NCBI RefSeq assembly: GCF_024679245.1
Contig: NC_090184.1
Coordinates: 16,020,144 to 16,084,143, forward strand
Length of the DNA stretch: 64,000 bases
Origin: Pseudorasbora parva
Taxonomy: Eukaryota > Chordata > Actinopteri > Cypriniformes > Gobionidae
Direction of reading: 5' to 3'
In this document: piece after piece, positions 31,415-42,600 of the stretch
How positions within the stretch are numbered: the first letter of the stretch is position 1
Layout of the letters: each line of letters opens with the position of its first letter
Made by a program: the position numbers and the translations under genes
The notes under the pieces: model-generated
The model's input: the letters and a program-made list of their open reading frames with translations, nothing else
Told to the model about the DNA's origin: nothing
Databases searched by the model: none

Positions 31415-34387
31415 GTGCGTTACTCTGCTTTTTGACAGACGGTGACATGAGAAGTGTGTCTTGTAGAATCTTGCAGAAATAACTTTTGTGTCTAAGAAAA
31501 CGCAGATAAATGTGATACTGCCGAGGGCCCCTGGAACCTAAACAACCCGGTGAAAGCCTCAAGGAGCCACCAGGAGCTTCACAAAGAGCTGTTACTGGCC
31601 CACAAAAAGTAAGATCACAATGAAAATGGTCCAAATCAGACACAGGACCATTTATCTCTGTTCATGGAGACTTTTTTAAGTGGGTTAGTGAAATATTGAT
31701 GAAGCCTTGTTCTCTCTCTCTCTGGTTTTTTGTGTCAGGCGGTCATGTGTGGACGCACAGGCTGCAATCGTACACCCTCCGGTATTATCAGCAGCCTGCG
31801 CTCAGGCCACGCTGTGTCAGACACTGCAATGATAGGCCTTCCTATCAGTGCTGCCAAGTCCTTTAGATAGAGACTACTGAAAAACTCAACTTCGGTCACT
31901 TTGAGAAATATGGGCTCAGAAATGGCTCTCAAATGCTGTGATGTCAATGGAGGGCAAAACTTTTGCGTTCCCCTAAGAAACTTTGCATTTGCTTGCTAAA
32001 CTGGTGATGGGAATAATATAAGGAGGGAAGAAAAACTATATTGCAATACTTTTTCGAGGCAAACATGCAATGCAATACTTTTGTGAGGGAATGCAAAGTA
32101 TTTTGGGGAAACTCTAAACTTTTGTGTGAAAATGATTTGATATATAGTTTCTTCCTCCTGTCTTATGTTTTCCTGTTATGGTGATGGGGATAAATTAGAT
32201 GGGAGGAAACATGGTTTCAATCTTTTAGCATTCTCTCACAAATAATTTTGAGTTCACAGAGGAACTTGCCGTTTGCTCTGGATGGAAATAATAAACATTA
32301 CATTTTTTGTTGTAACAAGTTTTGTGAGAGATTGTAAATATTTTGCGATGGAAATTGATCATATTAAATAATAAAATAAAAAAGGTTTTGCAAGAGATTA
32401 TATGACAAGTTTCTCTGGGAACTCAAAATCTTTGCGAGAGAATGTTGAATTATTGAAATATTATTTTGAAATATTTTTCCTCTCATCTCATTTAAAAGGA
32501 TTTGTGAGAGAGCCTTCCTATTGCATAACGTTATGATGCATAAAAGAAAGATTTCGCGTTTTCCTTAATTATTTCCACTATTTTTATGTCCAATATTTTA
32601 TAATCTGCTAAATGTATAAATGTGAATGTATTTCACCTACATTATCATCAGTTGTTATGCTGTATATTTGGAAGTAGGATCAAAATTCTTGTTAATCAAT
32701 CTTATTGTAGAAATAATTATTGGGGTTTGGATCCAGGATATCATTTTTTTGTCCTTATGGATGATAAACAGGCCTAATTTCTTCAACTACTTTATTATTT
32801 GTACGGTTATTATTATTAACTCTAAAAAATATTACAAATGACATTAAAGGGATAGTTCACCTAAAAATAAAAATGACCCCATGATTTACTCACCCTCAAG
32901 CCATCCTAGGAGAAGAATAGGATATTCTACTTTCAGACGAATAAAATCTGAGTTTTTTAAAAAGATATTCAAAAAATGTCCTGATCCCAGCATTATAATG
33001 GCAGTGAATGGTATCCCAAAATATGAAGCCCAAAAAAGTAAATCCATCCATTATAAACGTGCTCCACAATATTTAGCTTCAGCCAGACTGACTTCCGTAT
33101 TCAGCGTACGGAAAAAGTATAACGTAGTGTAAAAAAAAAAAAGTGATGTCGGACGTTTTGAACTGTGAAGAAACACTTTTTACTTAAGTTGAATACGGAA
33201 GGCAGTCCACTGGAAGCTAGATATTTTACTTTAGAACATGTTAAATATGGATTTTATTTTATTTTTTTACACAAACACATTGTTTAGCTTCAGAAGGCAT
33301 TTATCAACCCCCCAGAGCCGTGTGGATTACTTTTATAATGGATGGATACACTTTTTTGGGCTTAAAATATTGGGCTGCCATTCACTGCATTATAAAGCTT
33401 GGAAGAGCCAGGACATTTTTTCTTTTCTTTAAATAACTCTGATTGTATTTGTCTGAAAGAAGAAAGTCATTTACAGCTAGAATAGCTTGATGGTGAGTAA
33501 ATCATGGGGTCATTACATTTTTTTGGTGAATTATCCCTTTAATTGCAATAAAGCTTACGTACAATATAAATATAAATATTAGTAAAAAAATGAGATTTAA
33601 ATGAGAAATGGCCTTGGCAACTATCTGAAATTAAGTTTAAATTGAAGTACTTATATTAATAAAACTGAAATAAAAATAAAGCTAAATAGAAATATAAAAA
33701 AAGAATAAAAATGCACATAAGATGAATCATTTTAACTAAAATTACATGAAAACTAAAGCTTATTCAGAAAAAAAAGAAGAAAAAATGGCTAGTTCACCCA
33801 AAAATGACAATTCTGTCAACATTCACTCACCTCAAGTCAATTTGTTTCAACCCTGTATAAATTCACCATATGGAAAAAATACTATGTATATCAATCATAT
33901 GTGTAAAATAACACTGGTAAAATGTTACTTTTATACCTGTTGTTTGTGCTTTGGCTCTTTGGGCGGGACAGAGGGCTGGTGGTGTGCTGTAAGCCGGAGC
34001 TTCAGACGGTTCTGGAGAGGAGGAAGAGAGCGCAGAGCCAGAGGGAGGAGGGCGAGCAGAGCAGGAGTCCTCTGGAGCAGGTGCTTCTCCAGCGTCAGCA
34101 GAAACATCAGGAGATGATGGTCAGCAGCCTCCTCAAGTCTAACCAAACGCACATGTTGAGATTTATTCCAATGTAGGAACAGTAACTGTAATAATACCTG
34201 ATGGAAACTACTGTTTTAGAGTGTGAATTTCATCCGTTTTATTTGTCTGTTTTGTGTTGTTATGTCTCAGAAGGAGAAGGAAGAGGAGCAGAAGATCCAC
34301 GAGGAGGTTCAGCTTATGGAGTTTGTGCGAGTGAGACAGAACCTGAAGAAAGTCCATACGGCTCTACAGAAGAACCTTCACTCCTGA
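31228..34387 (+). CDS. FAM107-family actin-associated protein (4 coding exons)
   Basis: Predicted 184 aa from exons 31228-31414, 31506-31608, 33972-34119 and 34271-34387; phases join exactly. The core reads NPVKASRSHQELHKELLLAHKK, then GLVVCCKPELQTVLERRKR, SPLEQVLLQRQQKH and a final MEFVRVRQNLKKV. This is the order of FAM107A (DRR1/TU3A) and FAM107B, small coiled-coil proteins that bind F-actin and respond to stress or glucocorticoids. Which paralog is not clear. The N-terminal 60 or so residues (Ser/Asn/Thr-rich) are not recognised. The acceptor of exon 3 is weak, and a stronger unexplained acceptor lies at 31738. Confidence 0.87.
31506..31608 (+). CDS. FAM107-like coding exon 2
   Basis: Between acgcag| and CACAAAAA|gtaaga. 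It encodes the family-diagnostic NPVKASRSHQELHKELLLAH, preceded by GPWNLN, which resembles the EWNPELI segment of mammalian FAM107A. Confidence 0.9.
31955..32530. repeat. Diverged tandem-like repeat
   Basis: Recurring tttgygagagaatgcaaa / tttctctgggaactcaaa phrases in FAM107-like intron 2. Unit not resolved. Confidence 0.4.
32848..33538. mobile_element. Angel-like TTAA MITE (691 bp)
   Basis: AGGGATAGTTCACC / GGTGAATTATCCCT in TTAA (32844-32847, 33539-33542). Long inverted arms. In FAM107-like intron. Confidence 0.85.
33972..34119 (+). CDS. FAM107-like coding exon 3
   Basis: Acceptor gggacag| (poor pyrimidine tract) and donor ATG|gtcagc. It encodes GLVVCCKPELQTVLERRKR and SPLEQVLLQRQQKH, the coiled-coil core. 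The upstream phase-2 codon completes as Lys, restoring HKK-GL. Confidence 0.88.
34271..34387 (+). CDS. FAM107-like coding exon 4 (stop)
   Basis: Acceptor tgtctcag|; 38 codons plus TGA. KEKEEEQKIHEE then MEFVRVRQNLKKVHTALQKN matches the FAM107 C-terminus (EFVKVKGNLRR in mammals). Confidence 0.9.
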   Translation, partial: KEKEEEQKIHEEVQLMEFVRVRQNLKKVHTALQKNLHS

Positions 34388-34428
34388 ATATAACAGGCAC
34401 TGATCTGATTAAACACACTTCATTTTGA

Positions 34429-34434
34429 AATAAA
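34429..34434 (+). terminator. polyA signal of the FAM107-like gene
   Basis: AATAAA 42 bp after the stop, giving a very short 3' UTR. Confidence 0.55.
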
Positions 34435-34629
34435 GTACACAGTTTCATTATATCCATCGTGATTTTGTTATTAACCTTTTTCATACATTGTATTCTGTTA
34501 CAGTTCAGTATACTCTTCATGTTGTGTTTTGCAATAATTTAATAATGTAAAAAAAAGAACAAGCCAACCAATGGCAATCATAGTTCCCTCCAAATATCAT
34601 TATTACTGACACTTCAAATTAACATTTAA

Positions 34630-34945
34630 AGGTGCACTGTGTCAATTTTAGCGTCATCTAGTGGTGAGGTTGTGAATTGCAATGTCCATTGCTCACTCCT
34701 CCCTTTTGAAACGCATATAGAAGCTACGGTGGCCGCCCGGCATAGGACAAATATGTCTTCGTCTGAGAGCAGAGCGTAGCAAGAGCTCTGTAGAGCAGTG
34801 TTTAGGGCTACTGTAGAAACATGGCAGTGTAAAATGGTGACTCGTCTGTAAGGGGAACTGTGATGTATATAGACAGAAATGGCTCATTCTAAGGTAATAA
34901 AGGTAAAAATGATTCATTATGTGAGTTCTTTATACACCACTGAAA
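34630..34945. repeat. TTAA MITE, right end lost
   Basis: TTAA then aggtgcactgtgtcaatttt and tctagtggtgaggttgtgaa, a family common in cyprinids. No matching right terminus. Confidence 0.55.
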
Positions 34946-35689
34946 GCTAGTGGTCACACCATGGCGTTAAATCTGTTGTACTCCAACCTGATGGCACTGA
35001 TCTACCTTCAAAAAAATGGATTTTAAATGCTGTACTGTCTCTATTTTAACATGGAATACTGCTTCAATTAAAAAATATATATTAGAAACAAATTGTGTAT
35101 TATTTTCAATGGGGAAAATAGCTAATAAAATGGTTTACATATTGCATAGCATCATACAATTCCCTCAGAGTTCTAAATAATAATAAATAAATAAAGAATT
35201 TGAACAAAATATTACATTGGTTTTACTGAAAGTTTCATTTCAAGGCTTCGGTCACTCACTGGGTGTGAAGGAGCCAAGTGTGACTGTGACTCCTAAATGA
35301 AGAGGCCCAGAGGGTACTACAACGATTCTACCATGGTACATGCTCAAACTATGAGAACGATCATTTTGGTTTGAAAGTATTAATAAATATTATAAAATCA
35401 GTCTAGAACGAACCATTCAAATTGTATTAAATAAACATTATTTAACTATCAAATACCTTTCTAGCAAAAGCTTAGAGTTCACCCAAGATAAAACAAAAAT
35501 GCTTTATTGTGCATCTACCTCCATTTGTTATAAAGCTCCATCAGCATTCTGCTCTCGAACATATGCGCGTGTTTTGCTTGCACGAGCCTCCGCTCCTAAC
35601 ACACGCCTTTGCCTGTTTCCTGGCCTGTGATTGGATGAGCGGAGAAGGAGCTGGCGAATGATTTTAGGAAAGCGGAATAAACAGGAGCC

Positions 35690-35862
35690 TCTCAGCTGGT
35701 CTGGATGTTGGTTTGGTCATATGATGTGCCGTTTTTACTGCCTCTGCAAAATTAAGGAAGAGTCGATTTAACAGCGCGTTTATTTTCACTGTCACTAAAA
35801 AAGAAGCTCGTTTTAAAAGCAGTGAAACACAGAAGGTGGGATTTCTTCATCTGAAAAAATTG
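35690..35862 (+). promoter_or_regulatory. Candidate promoter/5' non-coding exon (possibly renbp)
   Basis: GC-richer block with an inverted CCAAT (gattgg at about 35631) and a consensus donor, attg|gtgagt, at 35862, on the strand of renbp. It could splice to cttaag|gaacaATG just before the renbp start. Inferred; it could belong to an unannotated transcript. Confidence 0.3.
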
Positions 35863-36347
35863 GTGAGTAGTTTTGAAGTGTTTTGCAAGCAGGGAAATGC
35901 CGAGACGACGCAAGTTTAGACATGATCTGTTTTTTTTCCTCGTGAAGTTGTTGTTCCAGTTGCAGTCAATGAAGTGTCACTGTCAGATATCACAGATAGT
36001 TCCGTAAATCAACATTTAGTAGTCTCCAAACAGTGGCCTTTCCTTCTAACGTTAAAGGCGTTTAGCGCATTCAAGCAGATGATATCATGCACTAATCACA
36101 CGCTTCTGTTTAATCAATGACTTGAACAGCTGGCAGTGCATCTCTTTAGTTCCGTTAGCCTGTACTCATCTAAAACTATTGAGTTCCCTTTCAGGTAGCC
36201 TATAGCAGTCACCATGCTGTCTGTTTAACGTGTACATTGTGCTTTATTGAAATGTAACTATGCTTTGAAGTCAGAATAGTCAAGCAACTTGTCAATACAG
36301 GCACCAAACGGAATAGCAAAACTAAATAAATTAATAATAATTAATTC

Positions 36348-36349
<2 letters not shown>

Positions 36350-36415
<66 letters not shown>
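36350..36415. repeat. (CA)33 microsatellite
   Basis: 66 bp of uninterrupted CA. The associated His-Thr open frame is an artefact. Confidence 0.98.
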
Positions 36416-36419
<4 letters not shown>

Positions 36420-36850
36420 GTTAAATAAGTTGGCAGGTGGAATAATTAAGATTCTAATGCCAAAGTCTTATGCTCATCAAGGCTGCATTTATTTAATATA
36501 CATAATACATTTAATATCAAAATACATTTTAAATCACAATGGGGTAATGCAGAGCCATACAAAAACACTTGAATCTATAAAAAAAAAACAATCAAAAATC
36601 AATCATAAACCTAATACATCAAGTATCCTTTTCAGCAGCTGAGATGTCAGCTTTATGATTGTTTTGTATAGAAGTCAGAGAGTCATTAAAAACATTTAAG
36701 TCGGTGAAAAATAACCATTTTGTCATCATATTGTACAGTCAACATACATTTTGCTTTATGTACATGATATTTCCCAAATACAATAAGAATTTTAATTATA
36801 TTATCCATTTCCAACAAACCGGTGTCACAATACATAAATGTCACAATTCA

Positions 36851-37160
36851 CCAGTGTGAATGCCATTCACCACCAGAGGGCACTACAGCCCCGACTGTCC
36901 TTCTATCATAGACTACATTACCCATAATCCTTTGACCGTACAAATTAGCACTCAATGGTTACACCTGTGTCGCATTACCTCGGTCTATAACTTGTTCACT
37001 GTCATTCACTGCAAAGTCTTGGTTAGTGTTATGCTGCCTTTCTGAGCAGTTTCCCTGGTTTCATGTTTCTTGGTTCGTTGGATTATGGGTAATGCAGTCT
37101 GATTAAATGACAGTCCGGGTTGGAGTGCCCTCTGGTGGTGACCACGGGCACGCACACTGG
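36851..37160. mobile_element. MITE with CCAGTGTG ends
   Basis: Inverted ends CCAGTGTG / CACACTGG, then caccaccagagggcact and agtgccctctggtggtg. Inner cattacccataatcc / ggattatgggtaatg are also inverted. Confidence 0.75.
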
Positions 37161-37189
37161 TTGATTGTGACCATAAACAAGATCGGGTC

Positions 37190-39060
37190 TATACAGTAGC
37201 AGTTATAGTGACACACTTGTTAAAATTTTAAAAAGAAAACAGACACTTGGGACCAAAATAATTTGGTATGATTACAACTGAAAAATAAATGCAAGATTGT
37301 TTCAGTCTCCTCTTTACAAAAAACAGCATAATGCCAAAAACCCCTTTATATTATATTATATTTATATTTTTAAAGTGAGTTTCTTTGACTTCATTAGGAA
37401 TTGCATATTTATTTATATCTGACCAGAGATTCTGAAAACAGAAGGGATGATAATCCTGTTTCCACGTCACCATTGCCTTAGGTGAAATACTTTTTTTCTT
37501 TAGTTAAGATTTTCCTAATATAAATATTATTACATTTGTGGAATGTTCCCCAACAATGAGAGACGGTAGAGAACCAATTACAGGATTATACATCTTTTCA
37601 TTTTTGATAAGTTTTGGCGGAAATACAGAAAATTAGTTCAAAATATTCTTACTAAGATACATTTGTCCCAAGATTATTAATATATTCAGTATAATTCTAT
37701 AGGTCACATGACTGATTTTCAGTCTCTAACAAAAATTAAACCTTTGTTAAATCAATCACTCCTTGTCTTGTTTTTGATTAATATATATTGATTAATCCAA
37801 ATAACAGAAGAATGGGGAGAAATTGGGAGTTTACAATTTCCACGCATCCAAAGCTTGTTTGTGAGTTTAGAGTTTGGTGCATTTAAAATCATATACAAGT
37901 AAAAAATGTATTAATAAAAAAACAAAAAAAAGTAAGTCAACCACATTTTTTTATTAGCTTGGGGATACAGAACTATGGACAATTATTCTCACAAAGACAG
38001 TGCTTGATCCAGTTCATTTGAAATATATTAGAAATAGTATAAACATCAAAAGCATTAAACCTCAGTCTGATGCTCTTCTAATTATAGTTTTCTTTTTTAT
38101 CACTCTGTCTTGCCTCTGCAGATAACATTTTTTTGTCAACTGCAGCATTTTAGACATTTTAACATACACATTTTAGAATACAGAGATGATGCAGGATATA
38201 GAAGTCTTCTATACTATACAAGAGATCCCATCAGCCTTGGAAATCAGTACATGACCTTGAATAGATAAATGTATTTGGAGCCAACTGTTATTTTAAATAT
38301 TTCTTATTTTGTAATCTTTGTGGAAATATGGTCTGTAATTCTCTCTGAGGCTGATTTGCTAATTACAACACCCAAGGATCTAACAACCTGTCTCACTCTT
38401 TCGCCCTATTTTACTCTAAGCGCATGTTCTGAGCCTTTTCAGGGTGTATAGGGCCCTTAGACTGATTCGCCGATGGACCTGAGGCCTCAGAGAACGAGTT
38501 TAGTGCCTCTGGATTAACAGGGACTTGATCTTTGTTCATAAAAATAAACAAGTGTTATTGGCAAGTTGACTAATAGTTAAAGTAAAATCTCCTATCTCAA
38601 TACCTCTAAATATTGTCACTGTACATTGCTTCCAAAATAAAGATTCAGCTACTAATAAAAAATAAAAACAGAAAATAGGGCATCCCTGTCTAATGCCTCT
38701 CTGGATAACAAAGAAAGAAGAAAAAACGCTACTTAAAATATTATTATAAAATGTGCATCATATTTGTAAAGGTTGGGCCAAAAACAAACTGACGTTGGGC
38801 CTTATTCATGAAATTATGCTTAACGTTATCGAAAGCCTTATGAAAATCTGAAAGCTAATAAGACCTTCATCATTTAGCAGATCTGAATAATCTAGAAGGA
38901 TTAACACCAGTCTAATATTAAAATATTTCTTCCCTTCATAAATCCAGACTGGTTGACACGCATGATTTCCTCCAAACATGGTTTTAAACAAATTGGCATA
39001 TCATTTCTTATTATAATCAATGTTGAAAACAAATGCTTAATATTTTTGTGGAAACCATAA
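37190..39060 (-). pseudogene. L1-like LINE fragment (dead reverse transcriptase)
   Basis: Minus strand shows RT landmarks in order: VNQSGFMKGRNI (about 38960-38920), NIRLVLILLDYSDLLNDEGL, DFHKAFDNVKHNFMNK (about 38850-38805), RGIRQGCP (about 38685), QLANNT (about 38565) where active elements have ADD, and HYAVFCKEETETILH near the 3' end. Several frameshifts and stops. The fragment lacks the 5' part. Confidence 0.82.
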
Positions 39061-39529
39061 TCCCACCCCCAAACTATGCCATTGGTTAAAGGGTGGCAGA
39101 GAGCTGCCTCCTAGCTTTCTGATTGGCTTAAATGTGCAGCCTGTGGTCTATTTTGATTTCTGTATGGTAGTCTAGTAGGGGCATGTGGTTGTTATGCTTA
39201 GTATTCATAAATAAAATTGCATTTCAAATATATCACACTAAATCAAATGCCTAAATGCTTTTTTTAGAGAATTTAACAAGGTAAACAGAATTATCTTCTC
39301 ATTGGTGTTTTATTGATTATTCACTCAGTTTAGTATATTATACCAAACTGAATAGTTGACTGACAAAATATATCAAGATATAAATATTGATTTATTGACA
39401 AAGAGCAAAGGGTCGTTTTTAACATCACAGGATCACTTTGATGGCTGCAATGTCTAAATTTCGAAACTCTTCCTCCTATAAAACAACCATTATATGCGTG
39501 ACTCTAAATGTGACTTGTCTTAAGGAACA

Positions 39530-39630
39530 ATGAGCGCAGCACTGCTGGAACAGTATCGAGAGAGAATCCGGACTGAACTGGACAGAGTTGTGGATTTCTG
39601 GCTGAAGTATTCCCATGACAAAGAACACGG
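39530..39630 (+). CDS. renbp: renbp exon 1 (start)
   Basis: ATG at 39530. Encodes [20 protein letters not shown]...HDKEH and ends GG|gtaaaa in phase 2, splitting the first Gly of HGGFF. Confidence 0.95.
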
Positions 39631-42600
39631 GTAAAAATGATTCACATTTTATGCATGGCTTCCGCAGCGTTTCTCCTCTAATTCTCTAAATATCTAATTG
39701 GATGTTGAAATATTTGCATTCTGTAAGCCTGAAGGATTAATATACATAAATGCTGAAGCACTGAAAATGTCCTTAACACTGAACCCTGAGGGACACCCAT
39801 CGTTCAAACAGTGTTCATAAGAGTTTTTGCTAAACAATGCTGGACCAAAATATGTTATTTTAAAAGTTAATTTTAGTTTCACATGTGGATTAAATATTAT
39901 GCCCTTGTTCAATGTTTGATTCATTATATTGACTTTAGTGGATTTTTTAACTGCCTTGGAAAAGATGGGAAGGTCTACGATGAGCTGAAATATGTGTGGT
40001 TACAGGGGAGACAGGTAAGAGTTGTTCCACATTTTTCATGTTCTAATAACAAATGATTTATATAATAATCATTAGCTGATGAAATGTTATTTTGTTGAAT
40101 AAAAGCTGTGTTAAGTGAGTGTCTGATCCACCAGGTTTGGATGTACAGCAGGCTGTATCGTACAATGGACAGATTTCACAAACCTGACATTCTGGAGGCT
40201 GCTAAATCAGGTTTGTGATTTTAGTTCTCTCATTTGCTCAATCTATCTATAAACATACACTAGCAAACAAAAGTCTGTGCACACTTTTTTTGTTGTTGTT
40301 GAAAGAAATGAATACTTTTACTCATTAAAAGTCTACATTAAAATGATTAAAAGGGACAGTGAAGACTGTTACATTGCAAAAAATAATTGTTTTATTACAT
40401 TTTTTAAAGAATCCTGAAAAAAAAAAACATTTATCATGGTTTCCACAAAAATATTAAGCACCATAACTGCGTTCAACATTGATAATAATAAGAAATTATA
40501 TAAGGTTTACTGGGCACCAAATCCTCATATTAGAATGATGTCTGAAGGATCATGTGACGATTGGAGTAATGATGCTCTATTCAGCTTTATCATCACAGGA
40601 ATAAATTACATTTGAAAATATATTTAAATAAAAACAGTTATTTTAAATGAAATTATTCTTAGTATTACCGATTTACTGTTTTTGTGCTCAAATTAGTGCA
40701 TTATTGTTAAAAAAATTCATACAGACCCAAACTTCTTAAAGTTTGCAAAATGTTAATAAAATAAGAGATGTCATAAAAATGTATGTATGTATTTTTTATT
40801 TAGTATTGGCCTAAAGCTACACATATAGTAATCAAAGAGCAGAAATAATATCTGAATTGAAAGGTTAACATATGTTAATGTGTGTATGTATTGTGTGTTT
40901 TTTTTTAAAGAATGTAATGTTTTCTCTTATTTTCTCCAGCATTTGATCTTTGATCCTGGTACTCACACACATGCGCAGTGTTATCGTGTTACATCAGATA
41001 TTGTTGAATTTCAGGTGCTGCATTTCTGCAGAAGTTTGCTCGAGTTCCGGCTTCCAGTGGCCCGGGGAAATGTGCGTTCTGCCTGACGAGAGATGGTCGA
41101 GCGGTGAAGGTTCAAAGGACCATATTCAGCGAGTGTTTTTATGTGATGGCCATGGACGAGCTGTCCAGGATTACTCAAGACAAAGAGATGCAGGTTAAAC
41201 TGTCAATCACACCTAGAAATTAAACTGGGGACAATTATCATGACGCATCTTATGTCAGTTAGTTTGTGCTTAAAGGCACAATATGTAAGATTTTTAGATT
41301 AAAATATCCTAAAACCTCAAGAACAGTGTTATATATTTTGTAGACTGAATTTTTTTAAATTAGCAATTTTAACCAGGACACGGATTGCATATTGTGCAAT
41401 GCTTATCAATGGCATCATACCCACGTTCCCCTCGATTTCAAGTTTTATTTTATAGAAACCATGGCAACACCAAAGACACTTTAATATATTATGTGTTTTA
41501 TTAGACAGATGAGCAACTGTTTAGATACATCCATTAACAGAAAAATAATGATTTGTTAACGAAATCAACACAGTTAGTCTTATTTTTTAAATGTAGTTTT
41601 CTTGATTGAACGCACAGACAATCGCTCCAGCGTTCTCGTTCTGCTCCAACAGCTTTCAGCTCCAACCTGCTTCATACTACAGTAACATTAAGACATCTTT
41701 AAAACATTAGCTCATCCATAAATATAATTTCTGCTTGAGTCTCATGGGATTCTTTTCCACCCTCTGTTGCTGTGAAGAACTCCCATAATTCCACAAAATC
41801 CAGGCTTCGTGAAGCTACGCCTGTTTTGACCTCTAGTGGTGCAAATTACATATTGTACCTTTTAATATTTTTTTTATTAAAAAGTGAAAACCTTTCAGTG
41901 ACTTAGGCATACTGTATTTTCTTTTGCATTTTCTTTAATGTAATGGTATGTTTTATTCTTGTTCTCATCAGGCAGATGCTGAGAGCATGATGGATCAGCT
42001 GATATTCTGGGTCCAGACTGATTCATCAGGTCTTGGCCGTCCTCAACTTCCTGGTGATCCACCTGTCAACAGTATGGCTGTTCCCATGATGCTCTTGTGC
42101 CTGGTAGATCAGCTGACGGAGGGTAGGACTGATGTTGCGGAAAAGTATAAAGACCTAAGCAGATGGTGTGTGGAGAGAATATTACAGCATATACAGGTGA
42201 GCAAACAGAATATAAGCTAAAAGGACAACTCCGGTGAGAAATGAACCTAGGGGTAATTAACAGATGGTTACAGAGTAGATCGTTCTCTGGGATGCGTTTT
42301 CATGGAAATCGAATGTAAAGAGTTTTATCTTTAAAAACAGATTAGCTTATAACACTAGTCTATGGGGCACAGAGTAGACACAGGGTGGTAAAATTAAATC
42401 GCTAGTTAATACCACTAACAAGGCTCAAAATAGCCTCACACTAACACAGTAGCATAATGAGGGTCCCTACATGCAAACCGAAGCATTGAGAACTTTGTAA
42501 GAGTACAAACAGTTTAATAGGAAAACACTTTATAAACATAGTGCATTACACGTTCACGGACAGGCGCCGTCTTGGAAAACAGTCTCGACTCATCGAGCCA

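Noticed and set aside
36289..36642. 117-codon frame with a His-Thr run
   Set aside because: Produced by the (CA)33 repeat; flanks are not coding-like.
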